From an uncultured Blautia sp. (GTDB lineage Bacteria; Bacillota; Clostridia; Lachnospirales; Lachnospiraceae): a stretch of DNA of 34,662 nucleotides. Positions 14,045 through 21,985 of the stretch are shown one piece after another (within the stretch, counting starts at the first letter, position 1; the number at the start of each line of letters is the position of its first letter). The stretch covers positions 1-34,662 of the forward strand of contig URHS01000022.1 of NCBI GenBank assembly GCA_900547685.1, read 5' to 3'. The position numbers and the translations under genes were made by a program. The notes below the pieces were generated by a model, which saw nothing but the letters and a program-made list of their open reading frames with translations, was not told the DNA's origin and did not search any database.

Positions 14045-15226
14045 TTATTTATCAAATTTTATTTGTCTGGATACACTAAGAGCAATTCCCATTTCAGCCA
14101 TCAAGAACATGATAGACGTTCCCCCATAACTAAAAAACGGAAGAGTAATACCTGTTGTAGGGATCCAATTGAGTACAACACAGATGTTTAAAATCACCTG
14201 CAAAGCAATATGAATTAAAATACCGCCTACCATCAAAGAACCATAAAAATCCGGTGCGTTCTGCGCAATAAAAAACAAACGGTACAACATATAGCCAAAC
14301 AAAAGTAAAACAACCATTCCTCCAAAAACACCCAGTTCTTCACAAATAATAGAAAAAATCATATCGTTCTGAGCTTCCGGTACAGGTCCCAGTTTCTGTA
14401 CACTGTTCCCTAACCCTTTTCCAAAAAATCCACCGCTTCCAATAGCATAAAGAGCCTGCATAATCTGATATCCACCTTTGGAAGAATATTTCTCAGGATC
14501 TAACCATACAAGAACTCTGGCAAGACGAAAGTCTTCTACATTGTCCATATTGAGCGTCATTTCTCCTAAAGTAACTTGAAGCACAATCCGCCCTACGATT
14601 ACCAGAACTGCTAAAATGCCACCCCACATTAAGAACAGCCGTTTATTGGGATGAGCAATAAAAATCATAATTATTGTAATTCCTGCGATAATCATGGCTG
14701 TACTTAGGTTTTCTGTAAAGTAAAAAGCTGCTGCCGCCAATCCCAGACCATAGGCTATTAGTTTCCAAAACCCTTTTCTTGTGGCAATTTCCCGTCCCAT
14801 TTTCATAATCAGACATGGAATAAAAGTAATTGCCGCAATCTTAGCCACCTCTGCCGGTTGAAACTGCAAGGCCTGTATTCCAAAACGCAGCCATCTCCTT
14901 GCACCGTTTACCTCTACACCTAAAGGTGTATATTTTACCATTGCCATTAAAATAATTGATATCCAATAAATCAGATTACTTACATAATAAAGTAAATGGT
15001 AATCAAATTTTGAAAAAAATAAAGCTGCCAAAATACTCACAATACTAATAATCGTCTGTTTTGTAAAAAAGTTCATATCGTTTCCGAATTTTACCTGTGC
15101 AGTATAAGCACTGGTACTGTACAACATAACTAATCCGAAGCAAATCAGCAAAATCACCACTGCTACCAGATTAAAGTCATAATATCCGGACTTTGCAGAA
15201 CGTTTCTTCTTTTTTCTCCCTGCCAT
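14045..15226 (-). CDS. FtsW/RodA/SpoVE-family peptidoglycan polymerase (SEDS)
   Basis: 393 residues and about ten membrane helices. Family motifs are NGARRWLRFGIQALQFQPAE (about 108-127), the loop containing SKGGYQIMQALYAIGSGGFF (about 247-267), and the C-terminal PTTGITLPFFSYGGTS (about 350-365). SEDS proteins polymerise lipid II glycan chains with a class B PBP. The choice between FtsW (division), RodA (elongation) and SpoVE (sporulation) cannot be made safely here; no pbp gene is adjacent. GGAGG is placed upstream of the ATG. It starts 13 bp after the glycerophosphodiesterase gene. Confidence 0.9.
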   Translation of the reverse strand: MAGRKKKKRSAKSGYYDFNLVAVVILLICFGLVMLYSTSAYTAQVKFGNDMNFFTKQTIISIVSILAALFFSKFDYHLLYYVSNLIYWISIILMAMVKYTPLGVEVNGARRWLRFGIQALQFQPAEVAKIAAITFIPCLIMKMGREIATRKGFWKLIAYGLGLAAAAFYFTENLSTAMIIAGITIIMIFIAHPNKRLFLMWGGILAVLVIVGRIVLQVTLGEMTLNMDNVEDFRLARVLVWLDPEKYSSKGGYQIMQALYAIGSGGFFGKGLGNSVQKLGPVPEAQNDMIFSIICEELGVFGGMVVLLLFGYMLYRLFFIAQNAPDFYGSLMVGGILIHIALQVILNICVVLNWIPTTGITLPFFSYGGTSIMFLMAEMGIALSVSRQIKFDK

Positions 15227-15239
15227 TTATTTCCTCCCA

Positions 15240-17087
15240 CTAAAAACGAAAAGCATATTTCAGCAATTCCACATATCCTGTACTGCTGCCGCTCTCCCGG
15301 TTCTGCACCTTACGCACCATAATTGGGTCATCCGTAATGATATTATCTGCCCCAATATCCAGCATACGTTTTGCATCACCTTTATAATTCACCGTCCACA
15401 CATGCACTTCTTTACCAAGAGCATGCGCCCGGGTAACAAATTTTTCATCCACATAAGTATGTTTCACACTGAAAAAATCAGCTGCCTCCATTCCTTGTAC
15501 ACTGCCATAACTCATAGTCATGATATAACCTGTTCGAATTTCAGGGGCTATTTTTTTAATCTGTTTCAGAAATTGATAATTCATAGAAGTCACTACACAG
15601 TGTTCTTCAAAATGATTTTCTTTAATCTCTCGAACAACCTTATTTACAATCCCCTTATTTTTACCATTATACTTAATCTCTATATTTAAGTCCAGTCTTC
15701 CTTTACAAAATTTCAAAACCTCTGTAAATTCCGGTATTTTCTCCCCTCTGAACTTCTTATGAAAACTGGCACCTGCATCCAGTTTTTCCACCTGTTTTAA
15801 AGTCATATCCCAAACATTTTTCTTTACCCCGGCAGTCCTTTTAAAAGAATCATCATGTAAAAGAATCAGTTCTCCATCTTTGGTTTCCTGCACATCAATT
15901 TCTGCATAATCTGCACCGCTGTCTATGGTATACTGCAAAGCACTGATCGTATTTTCCGGCGCCTTCCATGCACCGCCTCTATGGGCGGTAATTTCTGTGT
16001 CTGCTGTCAAATGACTCAAGGTTGTATCATGATTGACTGCCAGAAAGCCAAAATAAACACCTTCCAGAAGAACTACCAAAGCTGTGAGAAGTCCTGCTGC
16101 TTTTCGTCTTCCCAATTTCGAATACCAGGAATATTGCTCCATTTTTTTATAAAAAGGATGTTCTTCCCAAGGCTGTGCGTGAAATCTTGCATATACCGTA
16201 TAAACAAACGCTATACTACCAATCAGCTGCACTCCTCCGGCGTAAATGCCAAGCGCCATATTCACATACTCGCTGTAAATAAAAATACTGCTGATTTGCA
16301 CAGCTTCCGTTTTAAAGAAAAACACACCTGCCGTAAGAATGAACATAACAAACACATAGGTGCCTGCAATTAAAAGCAACATATAAAGATGCAACAGAAA
16401 AAATTCTGCAAAAATTCTTTTCCAATGGTCTTTTAATAACTTCATGCCGCTTAAAAAACCTTGCCAGTTTTTTTTCTTTTCTAAAATACAATAAGGCAAT
16501 GCAAAAACAAACAAAAAAGAAAGAACAAGCAATATACCTATAAGCCCATAAATCAGTATCGGAGATTTTATTTCTTTATAAATCTGCCTTGCCGTAAATT
16601 CTAAAATCTTAATATAAGAAATCTCTCTCACCAAAAAATATGCTGCCAAAAAAGGTCCGGAACAGGCAGCGCAAATAAGCCAGCTTACTTTACTATGTCG
16701 AAAAAAGGAAAGTGTTTTCTTTATTCCCAGAATTAAAAAGTCTCCCGCATACAGCTTTTTTTTCTGATTAGAATACACAAATCCACACAGCAATGATGAT
16801 ACCTCAATAAAATAAAGAATTAAAATCACAAAGAAAACCAACACAAAAAAAACTATGGACAAGGGATATTGTAAAAATTCTTTGTAATTCTCCGCAGTAA
16901 GATAACTAAAGCCTTGCTGTTTTAAAGAAAAATCCACCAAAAAGCGCACCAACTGCATCACCAGAAAAAAAGAGGCAACACGATAGCCTGCTTCAAAAAT
17001 AAGCAGACTTCCTATATTATATCTAATTGTTTTCCATGTCTGTCTCAAAAATTTTTTCATGTATCTGACCGCCCATTTCTCATTCAT
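15240..17087 (-). CDS. Membrane-anchored glycerophosphodiester phosphodiesterase
   Basis: 615 residues from ATG 17085-17087; ATG 17060 is an alternative. Codons upstream of 17107 lie in or before the likely promoter, so the longest frame (to 17141) is excluded. The first about 335 residues carry several membrane helices (the GDPD membrane domain). The C-terminal about 245 residues form a TIM-barrel GDPD domain: ITAHRGGAWKAPENT with catalytic His-Arg and Glu, then EIDVQETKDGELILLHDDSF with Glu, Asp and His. GDPDs cleave glycerophosphodiesters to glycerol-3-phosphate and an alcohol; those with membrane domains may act on lipid head groups or teichoic acid precursors. Substrate not determined. 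Confidence 0.88.
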   Translation of the reverse strand: MNEKWAVRYMKKFLRQTWKTIRYNIGSLLIFEAGYRVASFFLVMQLVRFLVDFSLKQQGFSYLTAENYKEFLQYPLSIVFFVLVFFVILILYFIEVSSLLCGFVYSNQKKKLYAGDFLILGIKKTLSFFRHSKVSWLICAACSGPFLAAYFLVREISYIKILEFTARQIYKEIKSPILIYGLIGILLVLSFLFVFALPYCILEKKKNWQGFLSGMKLLKDHWKRIFAEFFLLHLYMLLLIAGTYVFVMFILTAGVFFFKTEAVQISSIFIYSEYVNMALGIYAGGVQLIGSIAFVYTVYARFHAQPWEEHPFYKKMEQYSWYSKLGRRKAAGLLTALVVLLEGVYFGFLAVNHDTTLSHLTADTEITAHRGGAWKAPENTISALQYTIDSGADYAEIDVQETKDGELILLHDDSFKRTAGVKKNVWDMTLKQVEKLDAGASFHKKFRGEKIPEFTEVLKFCKGRLDLNIEIKYNGKNKGIVNKVVREIKENHFEEHCVVTSMNYQFLKQIKKIAPEIRTGYIMTMSYGSVQGMEAADFFSVKHTYVDEKFVTRAHALGKEVHVWTVNYKGDAKRMLDIGADNIITDDPIMVRKVQNRESGSSTGYVELLKYAFRF

Positions 17088-17106
17088 TTGTGCCCTGTTA
17101 GTGCTT

Positions 17107-17136
17107 ATTCTAACAAAAAGTTTACAGCTTATGCAA
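17107..17136 (-). promoter_or_regulatory. Promoter of the GDPD-ftsW-like unit
   Basis: On the minus strand TTGCAT (17131-17136), an 18-bp spacer, then TAGAAT (17107-17112). This gives a short leader to ATG 17087 and sets the upper limit for the start codon. Confidence 0.55.
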
Positions 17137-17143
17137 GCCAAAG

Positions 17144-17182
17144 AAAATATCTATGGATATTTTAAAATTCTTTTGGTAAAAT
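17144..17182 (+). promoter_or_regulatory. yitT promoter region with 8-4-8 palindrome
   Basis: AAAATATC (17144-17151), a four-base loop and GATATTTT (17156-17163) form a perfect inverted repeat in the divergent GDPD/yitT gap. It overlaps a weak -35 (TGGATA, 17154-17159) that is 17 bp from TAAAAT (17177-17182). It could be an operator acting on one or both genes; no regulator is assigned. Confidence 0.4.
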
Positions 17183-17210
17183 AAAGTAAAAAATATAGGA
17201 GTCTAAAGAT

Positions 17211-18059
17211 ATGAACTCAAAAAACACCATAAAAGATGTTTCTATTATCACTTTAGGGATGTTTATCGTCTCAGCTGCTGTGTATTTTTTCTTAATCCCC
17301 AGCAAAATTGTAGTGGGAAGTATCTCCGGCTTGTCTATGGTATTATCTCAACTTTTAGGTATTCCCATTTCTCTGATTACTTTCCTTTTAAATGCTGCAT
17401 TGTTAGTAATCGGATTTATTTTTATCGGAAAGGATTTCGGTGCAAAAACCATTTATACATCTATGCTGTTGCCTGTTTATCTCTGGATTTTTGAAATACT
17501 GTTTCCTGTTTCAGATTCTCTTACCCAAAATCAAGTTTTTGATTTAGCAGCTTATATTTTAATTGTAGCTTTAGGGCAAGCTCTTTTATTTCATGTTAAT
17601 GCTTCCTCCGGAGGTCTTGACATTATTGCAAAAATCATGAATAAATTTATGCATATTGAGCTTGGAAAAGCAGTTACTTTAGCAGGACTTTTTACTGCAA
17701 TGACATCTATTTTTGTATACGATATCTCCACTTTAATTATCAGTATTCTGGGAACTTACGGAAATGGTCTTGCTGTAGATTATTTTATTGACGGCTTTAA
17801 CAAACGAAAACGTGTATGCATTATATGTGATGATTATAAAGATATACAGGACTACATTTTAAATGACTTAAAGCGTGGTGTAACCCTTTATACTGCTCAG
17901 GGTGCTTACGATGAAAAGCATCGCACAGAACTGGTTACTATTCTTGCAAAACAGGAATATCGTCTGCTTTTAAATTATCTGCACACTGCTCAAAAACAAG
18001 TATTTGTAACAGTTTCTACAGTAAATGAAGTCATTGGAGAGTGGAATAAACGTAAGTAA
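17211..18059 (+). CDS. YitT family membrane protein (DUF161 + DUF2179)
   Basis: 282 residues. Five to six membrane helices (about 8-200) hold the YitT signatures PSKIVVGSISGLSMVLSQL and FHVNASSGGLDIIAKIMNK. The cytoplasmic DUF2179 domain (about 205-280) contains LKRGVTLYTAQGAYDEKHRT, its typical core. YitT proteins are widespread Firmicutes membrane proteins of poorly known function, sometimes proposed as transporters. AGGAG lies nine bases before the ATG. It is the only clear plus-strand protein gene here and converges with the DUF6512-like gene, with only 7 bp between their ends. Confidence 0.9.
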   Translation: MNSKNTIKDVSIITLGMFIVSAAVYFFLIPSKIVVGSISGLSMVLSQLLGIPISLITFLLNAALLVIGFIFIGKDFGAKTIYTSMLLPVYLWIFEILFPVSDSLTQNQVFDLAAYILIVALGQALLFHVNASSGGLDIIAKIMNKFMHIELGKAVTLAGLFTAMTSIFVYDISTLIISILGTYGNGLAVDYFIDGFNKRKRVCIICDDYKDIQDYILNDLKRGVTLYTAQGAYDEKHRTELVTILAKQEYRLLLNYLHTAQKQVFVTVSTVNEVIGEWNKRK

Positions 18060-18066
18060 CATTACT

Positions 18067-18522
18067 TTATTTCACCCAAAAACTAACACCTAAAGCTACC
18101 AGTAAAATCCAACCGGCATTACCAGATATTCTGCAGGATAACGTAAGTTTATAAATCACAAAAAATGTAATAAAAACACTGATAATAAAAATCAGTATGT
18201 CCAAAACAAGCAAATGTGTGCCTAAAATTGCCGTATAAAAATAAAAAAATGCCGGTATGGAAAGCGAACCTGTTACAATACCTACAGGCACAGAAGGTAT
18301 GATACAAGGATAAATTTGTTTCCACCTTTTTATAAGAAACAAACAATAAAACAAGGTTGGGAAAAACAACAGTTTTACATGTTCCCATACAGACTCATCT
18401 ATTGGAAAAAAGATGGCTGCTATGGGATTTTCCCCCGACCATTCATAAACAAAATGTGACAATGTGCCTGCTATAACAGCGAATACAATTCCTATACCAA
18501 TCTCTCTTTTCAATGCTTTCAT
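18067..18522 (-). CDS. Small membrane protein, DUF6512-like
   Basis: 151 residues from ATG 18520-18522, chosen because AAAGGGG lies six bases before it; an ATG six codons earlier precedes that ribosome site. About five membrane helices. The conserved-looking segment HFVYEWSGENPIAAIFFPID followed by ESVWEHVKLLFFPTLF resembles clostridial DUF6512 proteins. Function unknown. It appears to be a single-gene unit between cotJC and yitT. Confidence 0.65.
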   Translation of the reverse strand: MKALKREIGIGIVFAVIAGTLSHFVYEWSGENPIAAIFFPIDESVWEHVKLLFFPTLFYCLFLIKRWKQIYPCIIPSVPVGIVTGSLSIPAFFYFYTAILGTHLLVLDILIFIISVFITFFVIYKLTLSCRISGNAGWILLVALGVSFWVK

Positions 18523-18575
18523 AAAAAACCCCTTTTTCATTATTATATGGAGTTTTCCTGATTATATTATAAATA

Positions 18576-18601
18576 CAGTCCCAGTATTTTAACTGAGACT
18601 G
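18576..18601 (-). terminator. Hairpin after cotJC
   Basis: Arms 18592-18601 and 18576-18585 form a 10-pair stem with one G-U on the minus strand and a six-base loop. The sequence after it (TATTTATAATATAATC) is A/T rich but not a pure T-run. It probably ends the cotJ transcript. Confidence 0.5.
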
Positions 18602-18621
18602 CATCTAACTAAAATAAACAA

Positions 18622-19254
18622 TTATCTATTACAATTATCCTTACAGCTTGCTTTGCATGGCATATCAAAACCCGGATTAAATGCATAGAAGTTCTTAGAG
18701 TCTAATTCCTCCTGCACGCATCTTAAAACTTCACCGAAGCGCTGGAAGTGCACAATCTCTCTGGCTCTTAAAAACTTAATCGGCTCAATAATATCTGGAT
18801 CATCCACAAGGCGCAAAATATTGTCGTAAGTTGTACGCGCCTTTTGCTCTGCTGCCATATCTTCAAATAAGTCTGTAATTGGATCGCCTTTACACTGAAA
18901 TTCACAGGCATTAAAAGGAATACCGCCGGCTGCCTGAGGCCACACTGCCACAGTATGATCTACATAATAAGGTGCAAAACCGGCTTTTTCAATTTCTTCC
19001 ATAGAAAGATTTCTGGTAAGCTGGTGTACAATCGTTCCCACCATCTCAAGATGCGCCAGCTCCTCCGTCCCTATATCCGTCAGCGCTCCCATAGCCATAC
19101 GGTTTGTCATAGAAAACCTCTGGGAAAGATATCGCATAGAAGCACTCAGCTCCCCATCCGGCCCTCCATATTGACTGATAATCACCTTTGCTGCTCTGGC
19201 ATCCGGTTTCTTAATGTTAATCGGAAACTGCAATCTTTTTTCATAATTCCACAT
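18622..19254 (-). CDS. cotJC: Spore coat protein CotJC (manganese-catalase family)
   Basis: 210 residues. It begins MWNYEKRLQFPINIKKPDAR, a CotJC signature. A ferritin-like di-manganese fold is indicated by the Glu/His motifs GTEELAHLEMVGTIVHQL (about 63-80) and AREIVHFQRFGE (about 165-176), with YGGPDGELSASMRYLSQRF before them. CotJC is a coat component related to Mn catalase. The C-terminal end is cysteine rich (PCKASCKDNCNR). GGAAGGAGG precedes the start, three bases after the cotJB stop, so the three cotJ genes are co-transcribed during sporulation. Confidence 0.95.
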   Translation of the reverse strand: MWNYEKRLQFPINIKKPDARAAKVIISQYGGPDGELSASMRYLSQRFSMTNRMAMGALTDIGTEELAHLEMVGTIVHQLTRNLSMEEIEKAGFAPYYVDHTVAVWPQAAGGIPFNACEFQCKGDPITDLFEDMAAEQKARTTYDNILRLVDDPDIIEPIKFLRAREIVHFQRFGEVLRCVQEELDSKNFYAFNPGFDMPCKASCKDNCNR

Positions 19255-19257
19255 AAC

Positions 19258-19530
19258 CTAGCATCCTCCTTCCCATGGCCACGGCTGTTTCACCCACTCC
19301 CACTGACGGCTGCAGGTTTCCTTTGCCGTATCAATGGTCAGCGGTCCATAAAGCCTTGCGTATTCTTTCAATGCTTTGTCTCTCATTTCTGACATTTCTT
19401 CATAATAAGCAAGGGCTTTTTCGTCACAAGGATGGGTATCCAAATATAAAGTGATGTCATTTACCGCAAAACTCACTTCATTGATTTTTTTCAAAAGCTC
19501 TTTTTTTGCATAAACATCATTTTTTGTCAT
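19258..19530 (-). CDS. cotJB: Spore coat protein CotJB
   Basis: 90 residues from ATG 19528-19530, which overlaps the cotJA stop as ATGA and follows AGAGAGGTG. The longer frame only reads into cotJA. Conserved features are INEVSFAVNDITLYLDTHP, then CDEKALAYYEEMSEMRDKAL and the end YGPLTIDTAKE followed by WEWVKQPWPWEGGC. It is a small coat protein expressed with CotJA and CotJC. Confidence 0.94.
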   Translation of the reverse strand: MTKNDVYAKKELLKKINEVSFAVNDITLYLDTHPCDEKALAYYEEMSEMRDKALKEYARLYGPLTIDTAKETCSRQWEWVKQPWPWEGGC

Positions 19531-19820
19531 CTGCAGACACCTCTCTTTCCACAAAATGGCATGCAAAGTTCAGGAAAAATGGTTCCCATCTGAAGTGCTT
19601 TTTGCAAATGAAATGTATTGGTAAAATTTTGACATGGTACATAGGCCATAGCTAAAGGAAGGTGATCTGCATGAGCATAAATGCCCATATCTTCAATTTT
19701 ATCGCAACAGCAGTTAGGCGCAGTTCTCTGCATACAGGAATTTTGCGCCGGCATTTCCCTTGGTTTTGCTTTACAATTACAAGAGCGGGAAACTCCATAA
19801 TTCATACGGTAATTATCCAT
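19527..19820 (-). CDS. cotJA: Spore coat-associated protein CotJA
   Basis: 97 residues from ATG 19818-19820 (AGAGGTGAAATT upstream). The C-terminal core LAMAYVPCQNFTNTFHLQKA followed by LQMGTIFPELCMPF is the CotJA domain. The N-terminus is cysteine rich (SCNCKAK, NCCCDKIED). It is first in the cotJABC operon, downstream of a SigE-like promoter at 19853-19880. Confidence 0.92.
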   Translation of the reverse strand: MDNYRMNYGVSRSCNCKAKPREMPAQNSCMQRTAPNCCCDKIEDMGIYAHADHLPLAMAYVPCQNFTNTFHLQKALQMGTIFPELCMPFCGKRGVCR

Positions 19821-19852
19821 AATTTCACCTCTACCCATAAACAGAAATTTTT

Positions 19853-19880
19853 CTGTTATGATATTACAGTAATATTTTAT
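19853..19880 (-). promoter_or_regulatory. Possible SigE-type cotJ promoter with 7-1-7 palindrome
   Basis: On the minus strand ATAAAAT (19874-19880), a 13-bp spacer, then CATAACAG (19853-19860) resembles the mother-cell SigE pattern (ATA-type -35, CATA-type -10). The perfect palindrome ATATTACAGTAATAT (19861-19875) fills the spacer and overlaps the -35. The match is approximate. Confidence 0.35.
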
Positions 19881-19912
19881 GGAAAAACGCATAAAATGTT
19901 CCCCGCTCTTTT

Positions 19913-21094
19913 TTATCTTAATGCTTTTTTTAGCTTTTCTATCATTTCAACAATATGTTCTTTCTCTACAATAAGAGGCGGCACTAAGCGCAATACATTT
20001 CCATGTGCCTGAATAACTAATAACCCTTCCTCCATTGCTTTTGTACATACTTCTGATACCGGTTGTTTCAAAACAATTCCCTGTATCAGACCTTTTCCTC
20101 TTCTTTCTAAAACACAGTCTAAATCCTTTACCAAATCATCTAAAGCAGCTTCTAAATAAGGTGTTATTTCTTTTACATGTCCTAAAATGTCTTCTTCCTC
20201 AAATATATCGAGAACTGTTTTTACAGCTTTACATGCCAAAGGATTTCCGCCATAAGTTGCCCCATGATCTCCCGGTTTTAAAGAATTTTCTGCCACCTTT
20301 TTTGTCATTCCAAAAGCGCCCACAGGAATACCGCTTCCAATCCCTTTTGCCATAGCAAGGATATCCGGTTTCACTTTGTAACCCTGCCAAGCAAACATAG
20401 AACCACTTCTTCCCATACCACATTGCACCTCATCAAAAATCAGCAAAATATCATTTTCATCACATAGCTTTCTGATTTCTTCCATAAATTCCTGTGTTGC
20501 CGGATGAATGCCTCCTTCTCCCTGAATTGGCTCTAAAATAATGGCACAAGTTTTATCTGTGACCAGTTTTTTTACACTTTCAATATTATTAAATTCTGCA
20601 AAAGAAACACCGGGAACTAAAGGTTCAAACGGCGTTCTGTAAGCCTCATTTCCTGTTACAGATAAAGCTCCAAAGGTACGTCCATGGAAAGAATTTTTCA
20701 TGGCAATAAATTCATATTTACCGGATTTCTTGTTATACGCATATCTTCTGGCTGTTTTCAAAGCTCCTTCTATAGCTTCCGCACCGCTGTTTGTAAAAAA
20801 TATTTTATCCATTTGGGCATATTTATTTAATTTCTCTGCAGCCTCTGCACAATTCTTATGGTAATACAGATTAGAAGTATGATAGAGTAAATCAATCTGT
20901 TCCTTTAAAGCTTCTGTCAGCTTTTTATTTCCATATCCCAACGCAGAAACAGCAAATCCGGCACCAAAATCCAGATATTTTTTACCGTTTTCATCATATA
21001 AATACATACCTTCTCCATGCTCTAAAGCAATGGGAAAACGGTTGTAAATATGAAGCAGGTTTTCTTCTGAAATTTCTATACTTTTATTCTTCAT
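19913..21094 (-). CDS. argD: Acetylornithine aminotransferase ArgD
   Basis: 393 residues from ATG 21092-21094; the longer frame only overlaps argB. A class III PLP aminotransferase: YLDFGAGFAVSALGYG, FTNSGAEAIEGALKTARRYA, FHGRTFGALSVTG, LIFDEVQCGMGRSG with the cofactor aspartate, and the Schiff-base lysine in LAMAKGIGSGIPVGAFG (about 248). It makes N-acetylornithine from N-acetylglutamate semialdehyde. It is last in the operon and its start overlaps the argB stop by 11 bases. GGAGGGAG is 12 bases upstream. Confidence 0.95.
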   Translation of the reverse strand: MKNKSIEISEENLLHIYNRFPIALEHGEGMYLYDENGKKYLDFGAGFAVSALGYGNKKLTEALKEQIDLLYHTSNLYYHKNCAEAAEKLNKYAQMDKIFFTNSGAEAIEGALKTARRYAYNKKSGKYEFIAMKNSFHGRTFGALSVTGNEAYRTPFEPLVPGVSFAEFNNIESVKKLVTDKTCAIILEPIQGEGGIHPATQEFMEEIRKLCDENDILLIFDEVQCGMGRSGSMFAWQGYKVKPDILAMAKGIGSGIPVGAFGMTKKVAENSLKPGDHGATYGGNPLACKAVKTVLDIFEEEDILGHVKEITPYLEAALDDLVKDLDCVLERRGKGLIQGIVLKQPVSEVCTKAMEEGLLVIQAHGNVLRLVPPLIVEKEHIVEMIEKLKKALR

Positions 21095-21980
21095 AATATT
21101 TGTTTTCTCCCTCCTGTAAAATGGCAGTTCCAATTCCCTTATTCGTGAAAATTTCCAATAACAGGCAGTGAGGAATACGTCCATCTAAAATATGTACACG
21201 AGAAACTCCATTTTCAATAGCATCAATACAACTGTGTAATTTCGGAAGCATTCCCCCTCCAATACAACCTGATTTCATCAATTCTTCTGCATCTTTTACC
21301 CACAATTCGGAAATCAAAGTAGATGGATCAGAAGGATCTTTGTAAACGCCTTCCATGTCTGTCAGGAAAGCAAGTTTCTCTGCATGCATTGCTTTTGCAA
21401 TAGCGCAGGCTGCATCATCTGCATTAATATTATAAGTATTCCATTCATCATCCAGACCTATAGGGCACACAATAGGAAGGAAATCTTTCTCTAAAAGATC
21501 GTATAAAATACTGCTGTTTACCTTCTTAATTTCTCCTACAAATCCAATATCTTTACCGTCTGAATATTTCTTTTTCACCTTTAAAAGACCTCCGTCTTTT
21601 CCACTGATTCCAATGGCACGGACACCCAGACTTTCTACCAGCTGTACCAGACTTTTATTTACTTTTCCCAAAACCATTTCTGCGATTTCCATGGTTTCTT
21701 CATCTGTTACACGAAGACCATTGATAAACTGTGGCTCTTTTCCTGTTTTTGCCACCCACTTACTGATTTCCTTGCCACCTCCATGTACAACAATCGGCTT
21801 AAATCCAACCAGCTTCAAAAGTGTTACATCTTCGATTACCTTTCTTTTTAAAGCCTCATCTGTCATAGCACTTCCGCCGTATTTTACTACAATAATTTTT
21901 CTGTTGAATTTCTGTATATAAGGCAACGCCTCTACCAGTACTTTTGCTTTTTCAAGATATTGATTCATATTTTCGTTCAT
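21084..21980 (-). CDS. argB: Acetylglutamate kinase ArgB
   Basis: 298 residues, an amino-acid-kinase fold. VVKYGGSAMTD (about 32-42) and PIVVHGGGKEIS (about 63-74) bind phosphate and substrate; SGKDGGLLKVKK and GCIGGGMLPKL are further signatures. The extended N-terminal helix (NQYLEKAKVLVEALPYIQKF) is of the kind found in hexameric, arginine-inhibited ArgB, so feedback inhibition is plausible. It phosphorylates N-acetylglutamate. It starts 5 bp after argJ, with AGGAG nine bases before the ATG. Confidence 0.95.
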   Translation of the reverse strand: MNENMNQYLEKAKVLVEALPYIQKFNRKIIVVKYGGSAMTDEALKRKVIEDVTLLKLVGFKPIVVHGGGKEISKWVAKTGKEPQFINGLRVTDEETMEIAEMVLGKVNKSLVQLVESLGVRAIGISGKDGGLLKVKKKYSDGKDIGFVGEIKKVNSSILYDLLEKDFLPIVCPIGLDDEWNTYNINADDAACAIAKAMHAEKLAFLTDMEGVYKDPSDPSTLISELWVKDAEELMKSGCIGGGMLPKLHSCIDAIENGVSRVHILDGRIPHCLLLEIFTNKGIGTAILQEGENKYYEE

Positions 21981-21985
21981 ATTTG

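Noticed and set aside
18149..18388. Second minus-strand frame inside the DUF6512-like gene
   Set aside because: It is out of frame with a well-formed membrane protein that has a good ribosome site, and has no motif of its own.
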